Shown here piece after piece: positions 40,461 to 53,600 of a stretch of 64,000 nucleotides of DNA. Numbering within the stretch: position 1 is the first letter of the stretch; each line of letters starts with the position of its first letter. The DNA is taken from assembly GCA_023079485.1 (NCBI GenBank), contig CM041084.1, positions 20,116,609 to 20,180,608 of the forward strand, read 5' to 3'. The position numbers were made by a program, and so were the translations under genes. A model generated the notes under the pieces. The model did no database searches, was not told the origin of the DNA, and was given only the letters and a program-made list of their open reading frames with translations. This DNA comes from Archilochus colubris. Its lineage: Eukaryota; Chordata; Aves; Apodiformes; Trochilidae.

Positions 40461-42714
40461 CATCCCTGCCCTCACCTCCTCACACGTAAATGAGATTGTT
40501 ACTATGACCTCCCTTGTCTTCCCAGAGGAGCAAATATAGTGATGTGTACCTAGAGTATTGAAAAGCCAAAAAGTTCCTCAGGTAGTCTCAAAGCTGTTCT
40601 ACCCTTGAGCCTATTTCAAATGAAATTAAAGCCATGGGACAAGTTTCTAGCTTGTGGTATGAAAAGGTATGTGTGAAGGAGGAAGAGTTGCATGGCAGAG
40701 GCAGAGGAAGCAGGGTGAGGAGGGGCTGGAATGATGCTGAGTCCTCTGTGATAAGTCACAAACTGAAGCTGGAGGCTGAGAATGGTGTAAAAGACACCTT
40801 GGGGCTTAATTCTTACCTGGATTTAGGAGGCTGTTGGAGTTGCAGTAACAAGCCTTCTCACTTTGGCCTCCACCCCAAGAGATTAACACATTACCACCTT
40901 CTCTTGGTGCAGTGTCTCCTGTGCTGTCTTTGTGGGAGAACTATAAAAAGAAGACAGAAGTTTAAATTGCTGACCTCCTGCAAAGTTTCGGTAACACATT
41001 GAGGCACGAGTCTAAGCCTGTTAATCATAATTTCTGGGAAATCCAACAGCCTTGCCTTGAATTTTGAGAAATTTGTCAAGAGCTCTAAAGTTATTAAGAA
41101 ATGTAGCAACTTGCTGAACTGCCCCAAAGAACCTGCCATCTGACAACTACTCAGTGAACCAGTAGTGAAATGACTGACTCCAGCCAGAAGCATGTAGATG
41201 ATAGCTATCACTTCAGCTCATCGCTGGGATGCATTTTCAGCAGAAATGCACTGGCATGAAAAAGAAGAGAGACCAAATTACCTTTTTCTTTCCTACTGGG
41301 AAGTATTATGAACAGTCAGAAAATCTCACAATGCATTAAAGCCAAGATGTACCTGTTGTATACTTAATGAAAAAAGCCAGTTTCACTGTTATTTGTTCAA
41401 CTGGTTTGTAATATTTCAAATATTTCAAAATGTTGAGATTTGAGTGAAATGTCTTGTACCACTGTGTAACAGTCTCACCAGGCATTTCCTTGAGAATATT
41501 TATGAATATTGACTTAGCAAAATCTGTAAGGGAACTAGTCCAGATTCCTGGGAGCTATGCCAAAAGATTTTGAATCCAGGGAAACAGCACTCTTATAATG
41601 TGCAAACAGGACTAGAAACCAGAGCTCTCAGAATTTAACCTCAATTCGTGGTTTTCTGTGTGTTTATGGTACACAGCGCAGTCACCACGTGCATCATTTC
41701 ACCACTTCAAGGCATGATGATGTAGTGTAACATGTAGGTCAATTAATACCTGTAAAATGATGACCACTTATATGTAAGATTCTAACTGTTCCTCATCATA
41801 AAATTTGTTTCCAGAGTGAGCAGTAAGGTGAGAGCATAAAAGCTTTCCTCATAGCAGCTGGGAGAAAAATTCAAACGTGGTTCTGAAAACCACATTAAAG
41901 ACCAATACAGTCAGCAGCAGCACTCATGGTGGGTTCTAGCTGAAAGATATCCTGCCCAACAAAGCAATTCAGAGTAGGGAACTACTTTCTGTGATTATTG
42001 TATCCTACTATTGCATCAGTAGTAGGATCAATTCTTGCACCTATAGACATCAACAGCACCACAGGGCTGAAGTGACTCATCCACTCTCTCTTCTTCTCTT
42101 ACAAAATTGTCCTGTAAGCCCCCAGGCCAAAGAGCCATGGTCCTGTTACCAGGAGAACCTTCATCTCCTGTGTTCATACAGGTACAAGTTGTTCATGGGT
42201 GACACGGGCTCCAACTTTTGTAGTTATTTCCATAGATGGACAAGACATTTCTTATGTAAGTCAAAGTAAAAAACAGAACAAACCAAAAACCCCAAACCAC
42301 ACATGGGAAAGGACATCCAGTAGAAATTAAAAGGAAATAGAGGAAAGGCATAATAATCCCAAACCGGGCAGGGTTATTTGCCTTTCCCAGTGGCTCAGCT
42401 AGAACCAAGAGATTGGACACAGTTGTGGCTGGATTATTGTGATGCCTCATTCCAGTGCAAGTTCAGCATCAACATAAATTTGAGTGAAACATATTCATTT
42501 GCTTAATCTTAAACTCTCAAAAATTACTAAATGGCAGTTAAACCAGAAAAAATCAAATGGAAACAAGTACTTTGATAGAATATTTTTGCAATAGGTTTTT
42601 TCCTTTTTTTGGACACACTTTTTGTCAAGACCAATGTCTTTCCTTTAATTCAACATCTTCACCATTTCATAGATGTCCAAGCTTACAGGTTTCAAAAAAA
42701 GAAACTTTTTAAGA

Positions 42715-42860
42715 CTGTAGTTGTGAAGTCTCCTTCTCTTGAGATTTTTAAGATCCATCTGGATACATTTCTGAGTGACCTGCCTTAGTTTTGGTTCTGC
42801 TCTGGCATGGGGGTTGGACTCCCTTCTGATCCCTGACATTCTGTGATTCCGTGATTTCAA
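42715..42860 (+). repeat. CR1 LINE 3' end fragment
   Basis: GAAGTCTCCTTCTCTTGAGA, GATCCATCTGGATACATTTC, GGGGGTTGGACTCCCTTCTG and the terminal ATTCTGTGATTCCGTGATT are the CR1 3' end in plus orientation, strongly 5'-truncated. Confidence 0.85.
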
Positions 42861-45800
42861 AGCATTTTTGTAATTTCATGTACTGTGAAAGCCTGTAGAT
42901 AAATCATGGGGGTTTCATTGACTAATAGTTGGCTGTGCTATATTCCATTTAAACCAGGATTACCTCCACTAGCAATCCCAGAAATTAGGTATCTGCAGCA
43001 TTCAGTTTAGTACAAGAGATCTCACAGTCTGTTTCTGAAGGTACAGCAGCAATTCTTGCCACTTGTTATTTCAACCAGTACAGTCTGTAATTGCTCAGGC
43101 AGACCCATTATGGCTGCCTGCCAGGCAATCAAGACAGCCAACAACATGAAAACTTTGTTCTCTCTCATTTCATACTGACATTGTCATCTTATCAAGGCAT
43201 TCTGTAGAGCAATGGGATTGAAATCACGAACAACTTAAAATATCTGTATTTTCTGAGAACAGCTTCCTTCTGCAGTATCAAAACATACCATTTGCTTCTT
43301 CTTCCTAAAATAAAAATACTCAGTTCAGCTCTGTGCTGTATGGAGGATTTACACAGACTATTCTTCTTGGGAGACCTGGCAGCTCTTCCTGTCTGTTATC
43401 TATGACCAGAAGTGAGCTGATGTATCAGTTTTTACAGGAAACCAAATCAGCAAATGTCACAGAGGCAGCAAAGCAGGATATAGTAAACCATGCTCCATAT
43501 ATACATCCCATGCTTCCTTTATGCTGTTAAGGCTGAGAGCCAAGAGGTGAACAGCAAACGTAGCTATAGGGGTAAAGAAAGTTGGAGTGCTTCATAAATC
43601 ATAAAATCTGATTTTTGCTCCAAACCAGTCAGTGAAAATGTAAGCAGCTGAAGATGAACACTGAAGTGCTCAGGATATCGCGTGCCATAGGCCTCAGAGT
43701 ACTCTCCAAAAGATATCTTTAATTTTTTTTATTTTGATAATTCTCCTGGGTGAGGTACTTAACTACGGCACCCAAAGCAGGAAACTTCTGAAATTCTCCA
43801 GACATTGCAGAACATGCCATTATTCTAATTTCACTCATAGCCCTGGCTTACTTCACTTCTTTTATAACACAAAGAGGTTACTTCTCACCGTTTTAAAATA
43901 CTGTGTGGTATACTGACAACTGAGGGTTTCTATGAATGAATCCTCTCTATAAGAAGCATGTGTGTCCCACTAGAAACCAAACTTTAAGAGCAGAGACCCA
44001 TTTAGCTGCACAGAGTCATCATCTTTGTCTCTTCTGATTGCATCATCCACCTCAAGTGCTACTTTTCTTTTTTCCTTCACTCTCTCCACCACCATTAAGT
44101 CCTTCAGGCCCTAACCCACATCATGCCCCCTTCCAGTGAATCCAATGCTTCAAAAATTTAGCAGTGAAGTACTAAGAAGGGAAATTAAATCCATGTCATC
44201 ATGGTCTCTTGCTTGTCATTGCTATTCTGAAGCACATCACTCAAAACAATCGACTACTGCATTTCGTATTTTACCAAAGATACCTTTCAACAGCTTCTAC
44301 TTCTGTTCTGATAGACATACAAGTAATAAAAGTAAAATAACCCAAATACCTGTAGTGATTTATGGATAAGAAGTTCAATTTAGCTGAGAAACTCAGACAA
44401 AATAAGTGCTTCTGGGTAGTTACGGCAGGCCAGATCTGCAGTCAAGATCCCTTTTATAGCACAACACCCTTTACAGTTTTGCTCTGGGAGTTACAACCAA
44501 TTGAAATACTAAAGAATTAGTGAAGCAAGGATTACTCTTCATGTAAAGCATGTGCTAGAAGTGACATATTTATCAATACCTGAATAGAGCAGCCTCCTGA
44601 CAAAATATCTAAAGATGCTGCTTTACTAACCTTCTCAAATGAAACAGAAACTCTTTAGGTTTGGAATGCTCGTAATGATCTTATGAAGGACCTATTTTTA
44701 TTCATAATATAAACCCAAGACTACTGTACCTCACTCACCAAGTCTTTTTAAGATTTTTAAGCCTACCAGATTTACTGTGTGATGCTTACCCTGCCTTTTT
44801 ATCGAAAATATGAACTGAAACTAATTCTGATCACTTACTTCATTAAATTTGACTCAAATTTCTTCCAGAAAAAACAAAGGAAGGAGATCATAAACAGAAA
44901 ACAACACTAGCTTTATATAGGTGAGATGACAAGACACTAAATTGACATTATACTAAATTCCAACAGATGATGGGGACATTGTCACTGTTAAAATACACTC
45001 AGATTCAAAACATGCTGAAACCATTTGAGCAAAACAACTCTCTTTGAACTCGGAAGAGGAGGAACTGCAAAGTACCCATTCGTGTTCTGAAGCATCTTAA
45101 AAATCAAACTTAGTAATGAAAACAGATCCAAACAAATCAAGTGACCATGGATTGTAATGATGGCAACAAGATTATGGCAGACCATGGAAGGATTTTGCAG
45201 AAAGTCTTCCATAGTGAACCATTACTTCCAAATACAGAGAGTCGTGGATCACACAACTGGCTACAGACTGAAAGAATTGTTGGGAAGTATAATAAGTAAA
45301 GCTGAGATTTGTTAGGAAAAAATGAAAGGAAAATGCAAACATAAGAAGGCATAGGAGGTAAGATAGAGAGCAGGAGAAACATTTCAAGATCACCACATTT
45401 TTGTCTGCAATTGAGCTATTAATTTATTTGAAAATGAGCCAATACAAATGGGAGAAGGAAAATACTCACTTTGTCCCCCGAAGACTAAAATAAATTAAAT
45501 AAGAAAAAAGGGTCGGTGAAAGAGACTTGTTAAATAGAGTATTTTGAAGACCAGGGTGGACACTCCCAACATAATTACAAATATGCTACACTTGGACCCA
45601 TTTCTGACACCATGTTTTATGAAAGTAATTCTCTTTTAGCTGGGTGTTGCCTTTATGTAAACTCTATTAAAAAAATAAATCACTAAAATTGCCCAAAATA
45701 ATAACTGAAAAATATGATGAGGGAACAGGTTGATGAAACAGAAAACATGATGAAAATACAGAAACATACTGGATTGTGCTTAAGTGAGACTCTTAGAAGG

Positions 45801-46454
45801 TCTATTACGAATTCCACTTCTTAAAAGAGCAGTCTAATAAGGCAGCCAGGCATTTCCAGCAGAATACTGTGTTCAGCACAGTGTGACAATTTAAAAACAA
45901 TAACTTCCAAAGGAAAGCTTTTACTTTTAGACACTTAAATCTATGCTATTTGCTCTACATAAATGGTACAAAGCAATTACTTAAGTAAAGTATGAGAAAG
46001 AAATTGAGAGCTGAATATCAGATTTTGGTTGTTATCCTTAGAACCATTCTGTAACAGAATATTTTTCTAGCAGCTTAGTTTCAGAGACGAGGCCAGGATA
46101 TGTCAAAGAGGACAGTCCTGGCAGCACTGACAGACTGACTTATTCTTGTACATGCTTAGAGTCTTAATCTACCTGGTGTGGTAAAAATTGCAGCCATACA
46201 GTAATGCTTCAAAAGTTCTAGCTTCTGTTTTTAGCTCCTTGCAATTTATGTGCTCACATTAATTCACTGTAGAAAAAGAATATATTTTATATTCTTAACC
46301 ATCCATGGTATTCTTGAATTACATCCTTATGGTCAGAGAATTTTTCTGTTATATTTTGTCACAGATTTTTTTGCTTTTTATTATTCTTAAAAAGTGGTAG
46401 AAACAACACTTTCACTTTAGAACATATAAACTAACAGCTAAAGAATCTAGACAC

Positions 46455-46456
<2 letters not shown>

Positions 46457-46524
<68 letters not shown>
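46457..46524. repeat. (GATA)n tetranucleotide array
   Basis: About seventeen uninterrupted AGAT units on the plus strand, ending in a variant GGAT. Confidence 0.97.
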
Positions 46525-46583
46525 GGATGCAGGGTTGGAATAACCTGCTCTTACATTAACAATCACCTTTTTCCTACCCTTCC

Positions 46584-46645
46584 TCTATCTAACTATCTAT
46601 CTATCTATCTATCTACCTACCTACCTACCTACCTACCCACCTATC
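46584..46645. repeat. (CTAT)n/(CTAC)n tetranucleotide array
   Basis: CTAT units followed by CTAC units, then CCAC and CTAT. The CTAT part is the reverse complement of the GATA array 59 bases to its left. Confidence 0.96.
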
Positions 46646-49600
46646 ATCCAAAGTCCTTAGTGACATACTAGAGTTCAAAAAATGTACAAAACTTCTATCA
46701 GAGACAAATGAGACTGCAAAAGCTGTTGAGTGCATGGTCTGGTTGGAAAGAAAGCTGAAATGAGTTCTGGAATTGCATAAACCTAATCAAGTTCTTAAAA
46801 GTAATGCACAATGTATGTAGAGTGAACCACTCCTGAAAGTTTATGATGGACTTACCACGCATGCTAAAGTGATTGCCCACATGAGTCCTGTAGGGGTTAA
46901 AAGATAAGAAGTGGGATAAAACCATCAGCTTGTATCATTAGACCATTTGGAACTCAATTTCATTCCCCAAGAGCTGAGGTGCTTTTTTCCAGGGTTGAAA
47001 CCTGGTTGATTCCTTTGTGAAACTGTACCACTGATGAACAAAAAATAAAATGAATCAGAAAATTATGTTCCCAATAACCAGGTGCTATATGAAGAGTACG
47101 TTGCAGGCCAAAGTGACATTACAGAGACTTGAAAAATACTCAGCCAAATTATAATAGTTGTGTGACTGAACCAGTGATGAGGGGCAGACAGAACTTGACA
47201 TTCAAGAGCAGGACTGTCTGTGTTCTAAAAACAGTTTAAAGGCTCCACAAGACATCTGTGTTATTGTGGAAGGACAATCAGCAGAGTGCAAATGTCTAAA
47301 GAATTGGGTATCTCTCTCTATAAACTTAATTAAATTTATGGTTTACTGTTAGTATTTATGGACATGCTTACTATAAATATCAAGTATGAGAAAGTACATG
47401 ATAGAGGGGCATAGCTACCTAGGAAACTTGTATAGTATATGGAACTGAATACATATATAGAAAAACTGGGATCTATATTCTTTGTTTTCCTGCTTCTTAA
47501 GTACAGGATCCCACTGATCGCTTTTCAGCTCAGTACTGTTTGCAGATAAACAATTAGTTGCTTTTTACCTTCTATCTGGCCTGGATAAAGAAACCTGAGC
47601 AACAATCTGATGTCAGTTTGAGGCTATAGGATAGACAAATTCAAGGGAGTCAGTCTAGTTCCCGAGAGAGGCAAAATTAGGGACTGGTTTGAGAAATCAA
47701 GCTGCCCCCCGAAGTGATTAGTGGGACTCTGAAACCTTGCAAGGAATGGCCAACCCCTACAGGAAACCTTGATTATCTGGAAGAAATGCTCAAGAGTAGA
47801 AAAAGCATGTCTGTTTTCAGAAAGAGCAAGCTTATTAAGTTAAATTAATAAGTGACAATTATCTACTTTACAGTTAAGTGAACAGGAGGAGTTTTAAAAC
47901 TTACTAATGCTGAATCCTAGAGTGTCATCTACACAATCAGAAAATATAAATCATGATCCCACAGAAGCTGCAAGAAGTGAGATTGTGGACTCTGTCAAAG
48001 CAAAAAGTTATTCACTTCTTTTTTTCCTCACTGCACTAGGAGGAAAGAGAGCCTTCTGAACACTCCCCCAGTGGAGTCTTTCAGACAGCTCCTATGCTTT
48101 CTATGAAACAACTTGGATGTTTCAATGGCAGCGAGGTGACTGGTACTGATTCTATGTTCTTGCACAGTTCCAGAGAACCCTGACTTCACTGTCCTTGGCT
48201 AAACTGAAACCTCTTTATGTTCTTATGTAGAACAACATGTTTTTAAGTAAAAATTCAGACTATCTATGATGCTCTAGCCACACGTTTTTCTTCAGCATCA
48301 GCTACAATATTATGTCACCACGGGACCAAAGAAAAAGTCTAATTTGCTGAATTTTTCACAAGTCTGAAAGACTTTAAAACCAAGGGATCAAAATGTTCAC
48401 ACTCCTTTGTGAATCACAGTAAATTGGGACAGTCTGACACACAGCTTGTGAAAGTAAACACATCTGCATAATCCACAAATATCAGAGGATGCAAGAGTCA
48501 CCAGGGGCAAGGCATCACAACTGGCTAGAAATAGATTCCAGTGTGATTTCAGTTGCAGTCAGGGCTGATTTGTTCGCTTACTAACAAGTCAAGCTTAGAA
48601 AGCACTATGGAATATATGTATAAAACTAAGTGGCCTAGGCATGAATACACTGAAGGGTTTAATTTCTTGATACTTGTGCTTCCTATAGCCAAAAGGTGGT
48701 AAATAGGGACCCTGACTGGCAATTGAGTTCCTACCAGCAAACAGTGACACACTCTTGACATGCTTTACCAATCCACAACACATTCCTGCTGGATTCAACA
48801 CCTTTATCAGGAGGGTCCAAAGTACAACTGCTAAAGCAGAGGATGTCACCAACCTCAGGAACATGGGCATGAAGACCAACTTGCATGGATTTTAGAAATC
48901 AAAGGTACATGCATAAAAACACAAAAATCATGCTTAACAGGGTTAATCAGAGTCAAAGCAAAATATAAGGTGCTACAGTCACTATATATCTTATGATTTG
49001 TATCAACTCAAGAGATTCACTCTGAAGATACTCTCAAGTTACAACTGAAAATGTTTCCCTTTATTCCTCTAGTATGATTTTCTTTATTATTGCATGTTGC
49101 CATTATATGCTCCCAGCACTGAAGGGAATTTTAAAAAGTTCAAATCTCCCTTAATCAGTAGAGTTTCTCATGTTCTCTCACAATGGCTTATTTCTCATTT
49201 CTTGCTTAAAACACAGATCATGATTAGCATTAAAGAAAAGAGCCTTGACTTAAAATAGTGCAGATAAGGTAAATCTACAAATAATGTGAGAAAGAAGCCT
49301 TTGTCCTGCAACAGAGTAGCAAAAGATTTTGAAAACCTACAGTAATGACAATGCATTGCAGTTTTGTATTGCAATATGAAGTAACTACTATGAAGAGAGA
49401 TTACATATGAACCTGTTCATCAAGTTTAAGTGACCCCTAAAAATAGACTGATGATTCTTTTACCTGTTGCTGAGATACATGACAGTGGATTTTACAATAA
49501 GATTTAAATACTGTGGAACAAACTCCCAAACTACTCATCACAACAGATTCTGCCCACTTCTGTTCAAAAGAGAGGCACTAAAGCAAAATCAGTATTTACT

Positions 49601-50640
49601 CCCCTTCCCTGTTCCAAATCAGAGGAGACATTACATTTCATTTCTACAATCTGTATGACACTTAATTCTGTCAGCTCAACCGATACTCTCTTGAAATGAA
49701 GAAATTGTGATTTAACTGAATTAACCCATAGTCCACATAAACACCCAATGATGTTTCACTAACATTTTTGGAAGAGACCCTAAGAACAGGCCAAACTATT
49801 AATCTGCTCCTCGTTGCTCTCAGAGTTCCATAGTGAACTTAGATACTTACCCTGGTTTAAGCAAGGAACCTATAAAGTTTAACACTGTTTTAAGAACATA
49901 GCATTCATATGTCAAGACTATCAAGCTTCAGCTGTGACAGTATTCTAAGCAGTAACACAGATTCACAAACAAGGCTTTAGCCTGATCTTCAACTCATTTC
50001 ATATAGATCAAACAACCAAGTTTTACACTACTTTGCATTACTGTCATCAGGAATGGAATTAACTGTGCATAGTAACTGTCAGTTATACCTGTTATTGATC
50101 TGTAAGCAAATAGACACATTAGGTTGTACAGATACTGTATTTTTCATTTGGTCTTTACCACCCTATTAAATTATTCATGTTCTATTTCTTACCAGAAGAA
50201 ACAGGAGATTCAGTATACTTGATATAAGGAGTACCATGTATTGTTGGATTTTACCTGAAGTTAATGACAGATAAAAACCTTTAAAAGTAATCATCATACA
50301 TCATATATGTAATCATCATACAAAACCTAACAACTCAAAACAACCAAAACTCCACCTCCATCCACTATGAAATCAGAAAATTTGAGCTAAGTACTTCTAT
50401 CAGACCTTGCATACTGCATCTCCAAGTCCTTCCAGTAAAGAAAATCCTTTTCTGATAATTCTTCCACAAATGTTATAAATTGACTTTGCAACATTATGAA
50501 CTAAATACTCCAACTTTAATATTTTGCATCCATACCAAAAACAACAGTTTTTACAAATAGTGTTATTTACTAAAACAATTCTTGTACAACAGTGCAGTAT
50601 ATCTAAATATATACATATGCCAACATCAAAGGGAGCATGA

Positions 50641-50688
50641 AAACAAACAAAACCAAAAAATGCACTTTGCTACTGTGTACACTTTATT
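50641..50688 (-). terminator. Candidate STAM polyadenylation site
   Basis: On the minus strand AATAAA (50688-50683) is followed about 20 bases later by a CA cleavage position near 50661. A G/U-rich stretch, TTTTTTGGTTTTGTTTG, comes directly after. All three elements are in textbook order and spacing. Confidence 0.55.
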
Positions 50689-53600
50689 AAAACCAAAGCA
50701 GACTGCAGCAGGCCTCTTTTCTTTTTCATGACAAAGACAAAAATAATTTGGATTTCCAGAAGCACATGCAGGATAGAAGAACAGAAAAAATTCTACCACC
50801 TTCTTGCCAAGGCAGCAGCATGAAAAGTGAAGTTTAGATCTGCAATTTTACATAGTAGCAAATGGAATGTTTTTAAACACTAATTTAAGAAACAAGGCTT
50901 CAAAAATGTACATAGTCTTTCTTACATATTGAAGCAAAAAGTTCAAATGTCAAGGCCTTCCTATGTTTTCCTAAGGTGTTGGATATTGACACACGAAGGT
51001 CAATATTCTTCATTGCAGCTGAAAATGAAAAAGGAATATCTGTAGTATGGAGTTGGTCAGATCTACTGAAATTGAATAACAGAGTAAAAAATGATTCTGC
51101 CTGCTCTTAGCAATGGAAGTTTTTGTAGTAATGGAGGTTTTTGTAACTTTATCTTTTCTTCAAAAACTCTCCTCCCAGTTTCTAACTGGAAAAATTATGC
51201 TCCCTTGTTCTTCAAAACAGATACATGGATTCCTTCTCCAAAGGAAGCTGCAGCTATGTAATTCAAAGTGCTGTTGCAGCTGCTGTAATTAGAGACGTTC
51301 TTTTTCATTCTGTCTGTGAAACCCAGCAGACAAGGAATAAGACCTTTACATGTAAAGACTACACAGATATATTTGAAATACAAGTGACAAATAAGGTGAT
51401 ATTAGAGAATATACTAAAAAAAAAAAAAGAAAAAAAGGAGAATGAGGTATTAAGCAGTTCTCCAGTGTAAATCTGATGTTCCTGCCATCTAGATGAAATC
51501 AGAGAACTATAATAGCAGCCTAGACTTGATCATCGAAATATGTACATGTTATTAAAATTAAATTTACCTCCTTTGTTACACCTAAGCATCTCCAATTTGG
51601 CAGAATTCTCTGAAGTTCTGGTTGCTCAAATTCATTTCAGTTCTTCCCACCTGTTAGTAACTGTAGTTACTGACTGTAACTGGAGTAGTAACTGTACCTT
51701 GAGAGAAATATACTGCACCACACCACCACACCTGTTGTGAAGCATGAAGGAATTCTTATATTTTGTTCCTTTTTACTGCTGTTTTACTGCTGTCCATGTA
51801 TGTTCTTTGCCCAATGACATTACATACACATCTTTCTGGGTACCAGTTACTAAAAAGAGAAAAGAGGTGGGTAAACATGTTGCAACTGTTACTGCAACTG
51901 CACACTCTGGAACATACTGCCAGGACAGCAGTGTAGGAAATCGTAACACACTGCCTCAGTATTTTTCCTGGGATGCTTTACAGTAAATCTTGACATCATT
52001 ACTATGGCCACATAAATTGAGATGATACACATGGGTAAACTAGCTTTGCTTAGGAAGTAAAATGCACAGAAGGCACTTTCCAGGGTATGTTCCAGTTCAT
52101 AATAAACAAGCCACTAAAATACCCCTTATGGAGTCAATTATTAACATTTTTGTATTCCTCAGTGAAAGGGTTAAATAACAAAGATTTATACAAAATATTA
52201 TTAAAACACATTAGCCTTTCATTGACAATTTACATGTAAAGAGAAAAGACTTTCTAAAATTAGGTCTTCTATTGGAACATGAATAACTTATAATTTGCTG
52301 GGATTCTTAACTTGCAACAAGGTTAACTTCCTGACACTTCCTTTATTTGTGAAAAAGCTTTTCCATACAGTAGCTGTACATGGACTTTTCCCTTTTTGCC
52401 CATATTCAGTGTTCAATACCACAGCAAGACAGAACATCTGTGAACTTGGGAAAAAATGCATAAACAAAGAATCTCAGAATAAAGAAAAGCCCCAGCAATA
52501 GCATCTCCACATTCATGATATTAAACCAGCTAAGAGGAACTGAACTGAAACATAACTGCTAAATTATCAGTTAGGGAGGACACGAGAGGATGAGTGAAGG
52601 TATTAGTGCAATGACAGCATCTAGCAAGGCAGGAGGAGTAACTAGTATACTTTAGAGTATCTAGTATATGAGACACAACCAAAGGAGAAGATGAAATAAT
52701 CTTTTCTGGTAAATGAGAACAATCAACATGAAGTAATAGAGCTCCAAATTCAATTTAATTGTATCTGAAACAGAAAAGGTAGGAGGCAGTAGGAACACTA
52801 AGATTCTGAACTTTAAAATCTAGTGATCTACCACACTGACTATGGACAATGAAAACTGATTCTAAGTCAACTAAAATTCACAATTTGTTACAGGAAAATC
52901 TTAGTGCAGTGACTCTAATAAAGGCATGAAAGAAAATAAAAAGTGTCCATCTTTTTTTCAGAACTTTCGTTGTCTTGAACAATGAAGTGGCATTGCATTT
53001 TAGAAGATGTTTTTGGTCACAATGAACATACATGAAAGACGTGTAGTTTTCCTGAAGATGGATAAATGACCAAAATAAATAAGTTGGAAAGTAGAAAAAC
53101 TGAAGATAAACATAAGTTTTCAGTGTTCAAAGAAGAAATCAGGAATGAACATTTCAGTGTGTTAAGGAAAGATGACTTAAAAATTTTAGAAACAAGACAA
53201 ATAAGTAACAAAAAGCATTTTTGCTGAGTCATTTCTGTACAGAAGCTCCACAGGACCTTCTTAGGGAACACATGACCTAACATGTGGGAACCTAAGAATA
53301 CAAACAGACAACGTCAGCTGGATTATTTTGATGTTTCAAGCCCCTACCTGAATCCAGGCTGGAAAACCATGGAGTAAGACTTTTTTGTGTGTGTAGAAAT
53401 ATTACATGCCCTTTCTAAAGAAAAGCACCTCTTTAATCTATTAAAAATTAGCTATGACAATATCTTGGATTTTTTCTTTTTTTTTTTTTTTTTTTTTCTG
53501 TATGTCCATTAAACTTTCACAGACATTTGTGATGATGCCAAGATTTAATGGCAGTTTGTGAGGGTGCTTAAAAATTCTGGAGAAAGAAAAAAATAATGTG

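Larger units (their letters stand above)
35011..50660. other. Intergenic region between MRC1 and STAM
   Basis: About 15.6 kb without a recognisable gene on either strand. The longest frame (plus, 36019-36390, 123 codons) is not like any protein I know, and its end runs into CR1-like sequence. Contents that can be named are listed separately: CR1 3' pieces, an AT array near 37650, a GC-rich patch at 40.0-40.46 kb and tetranucleotide arrays at 46.46-46.65 kb. The rest is unassigned. Confidence 0.65.

Noticed and set aside
46457..46645. Repeat arrays considered as a CRISPR-like array
   Set aside because: Units are four bases without spacers; these are ordinary microsatellites in a vertebrate genome.
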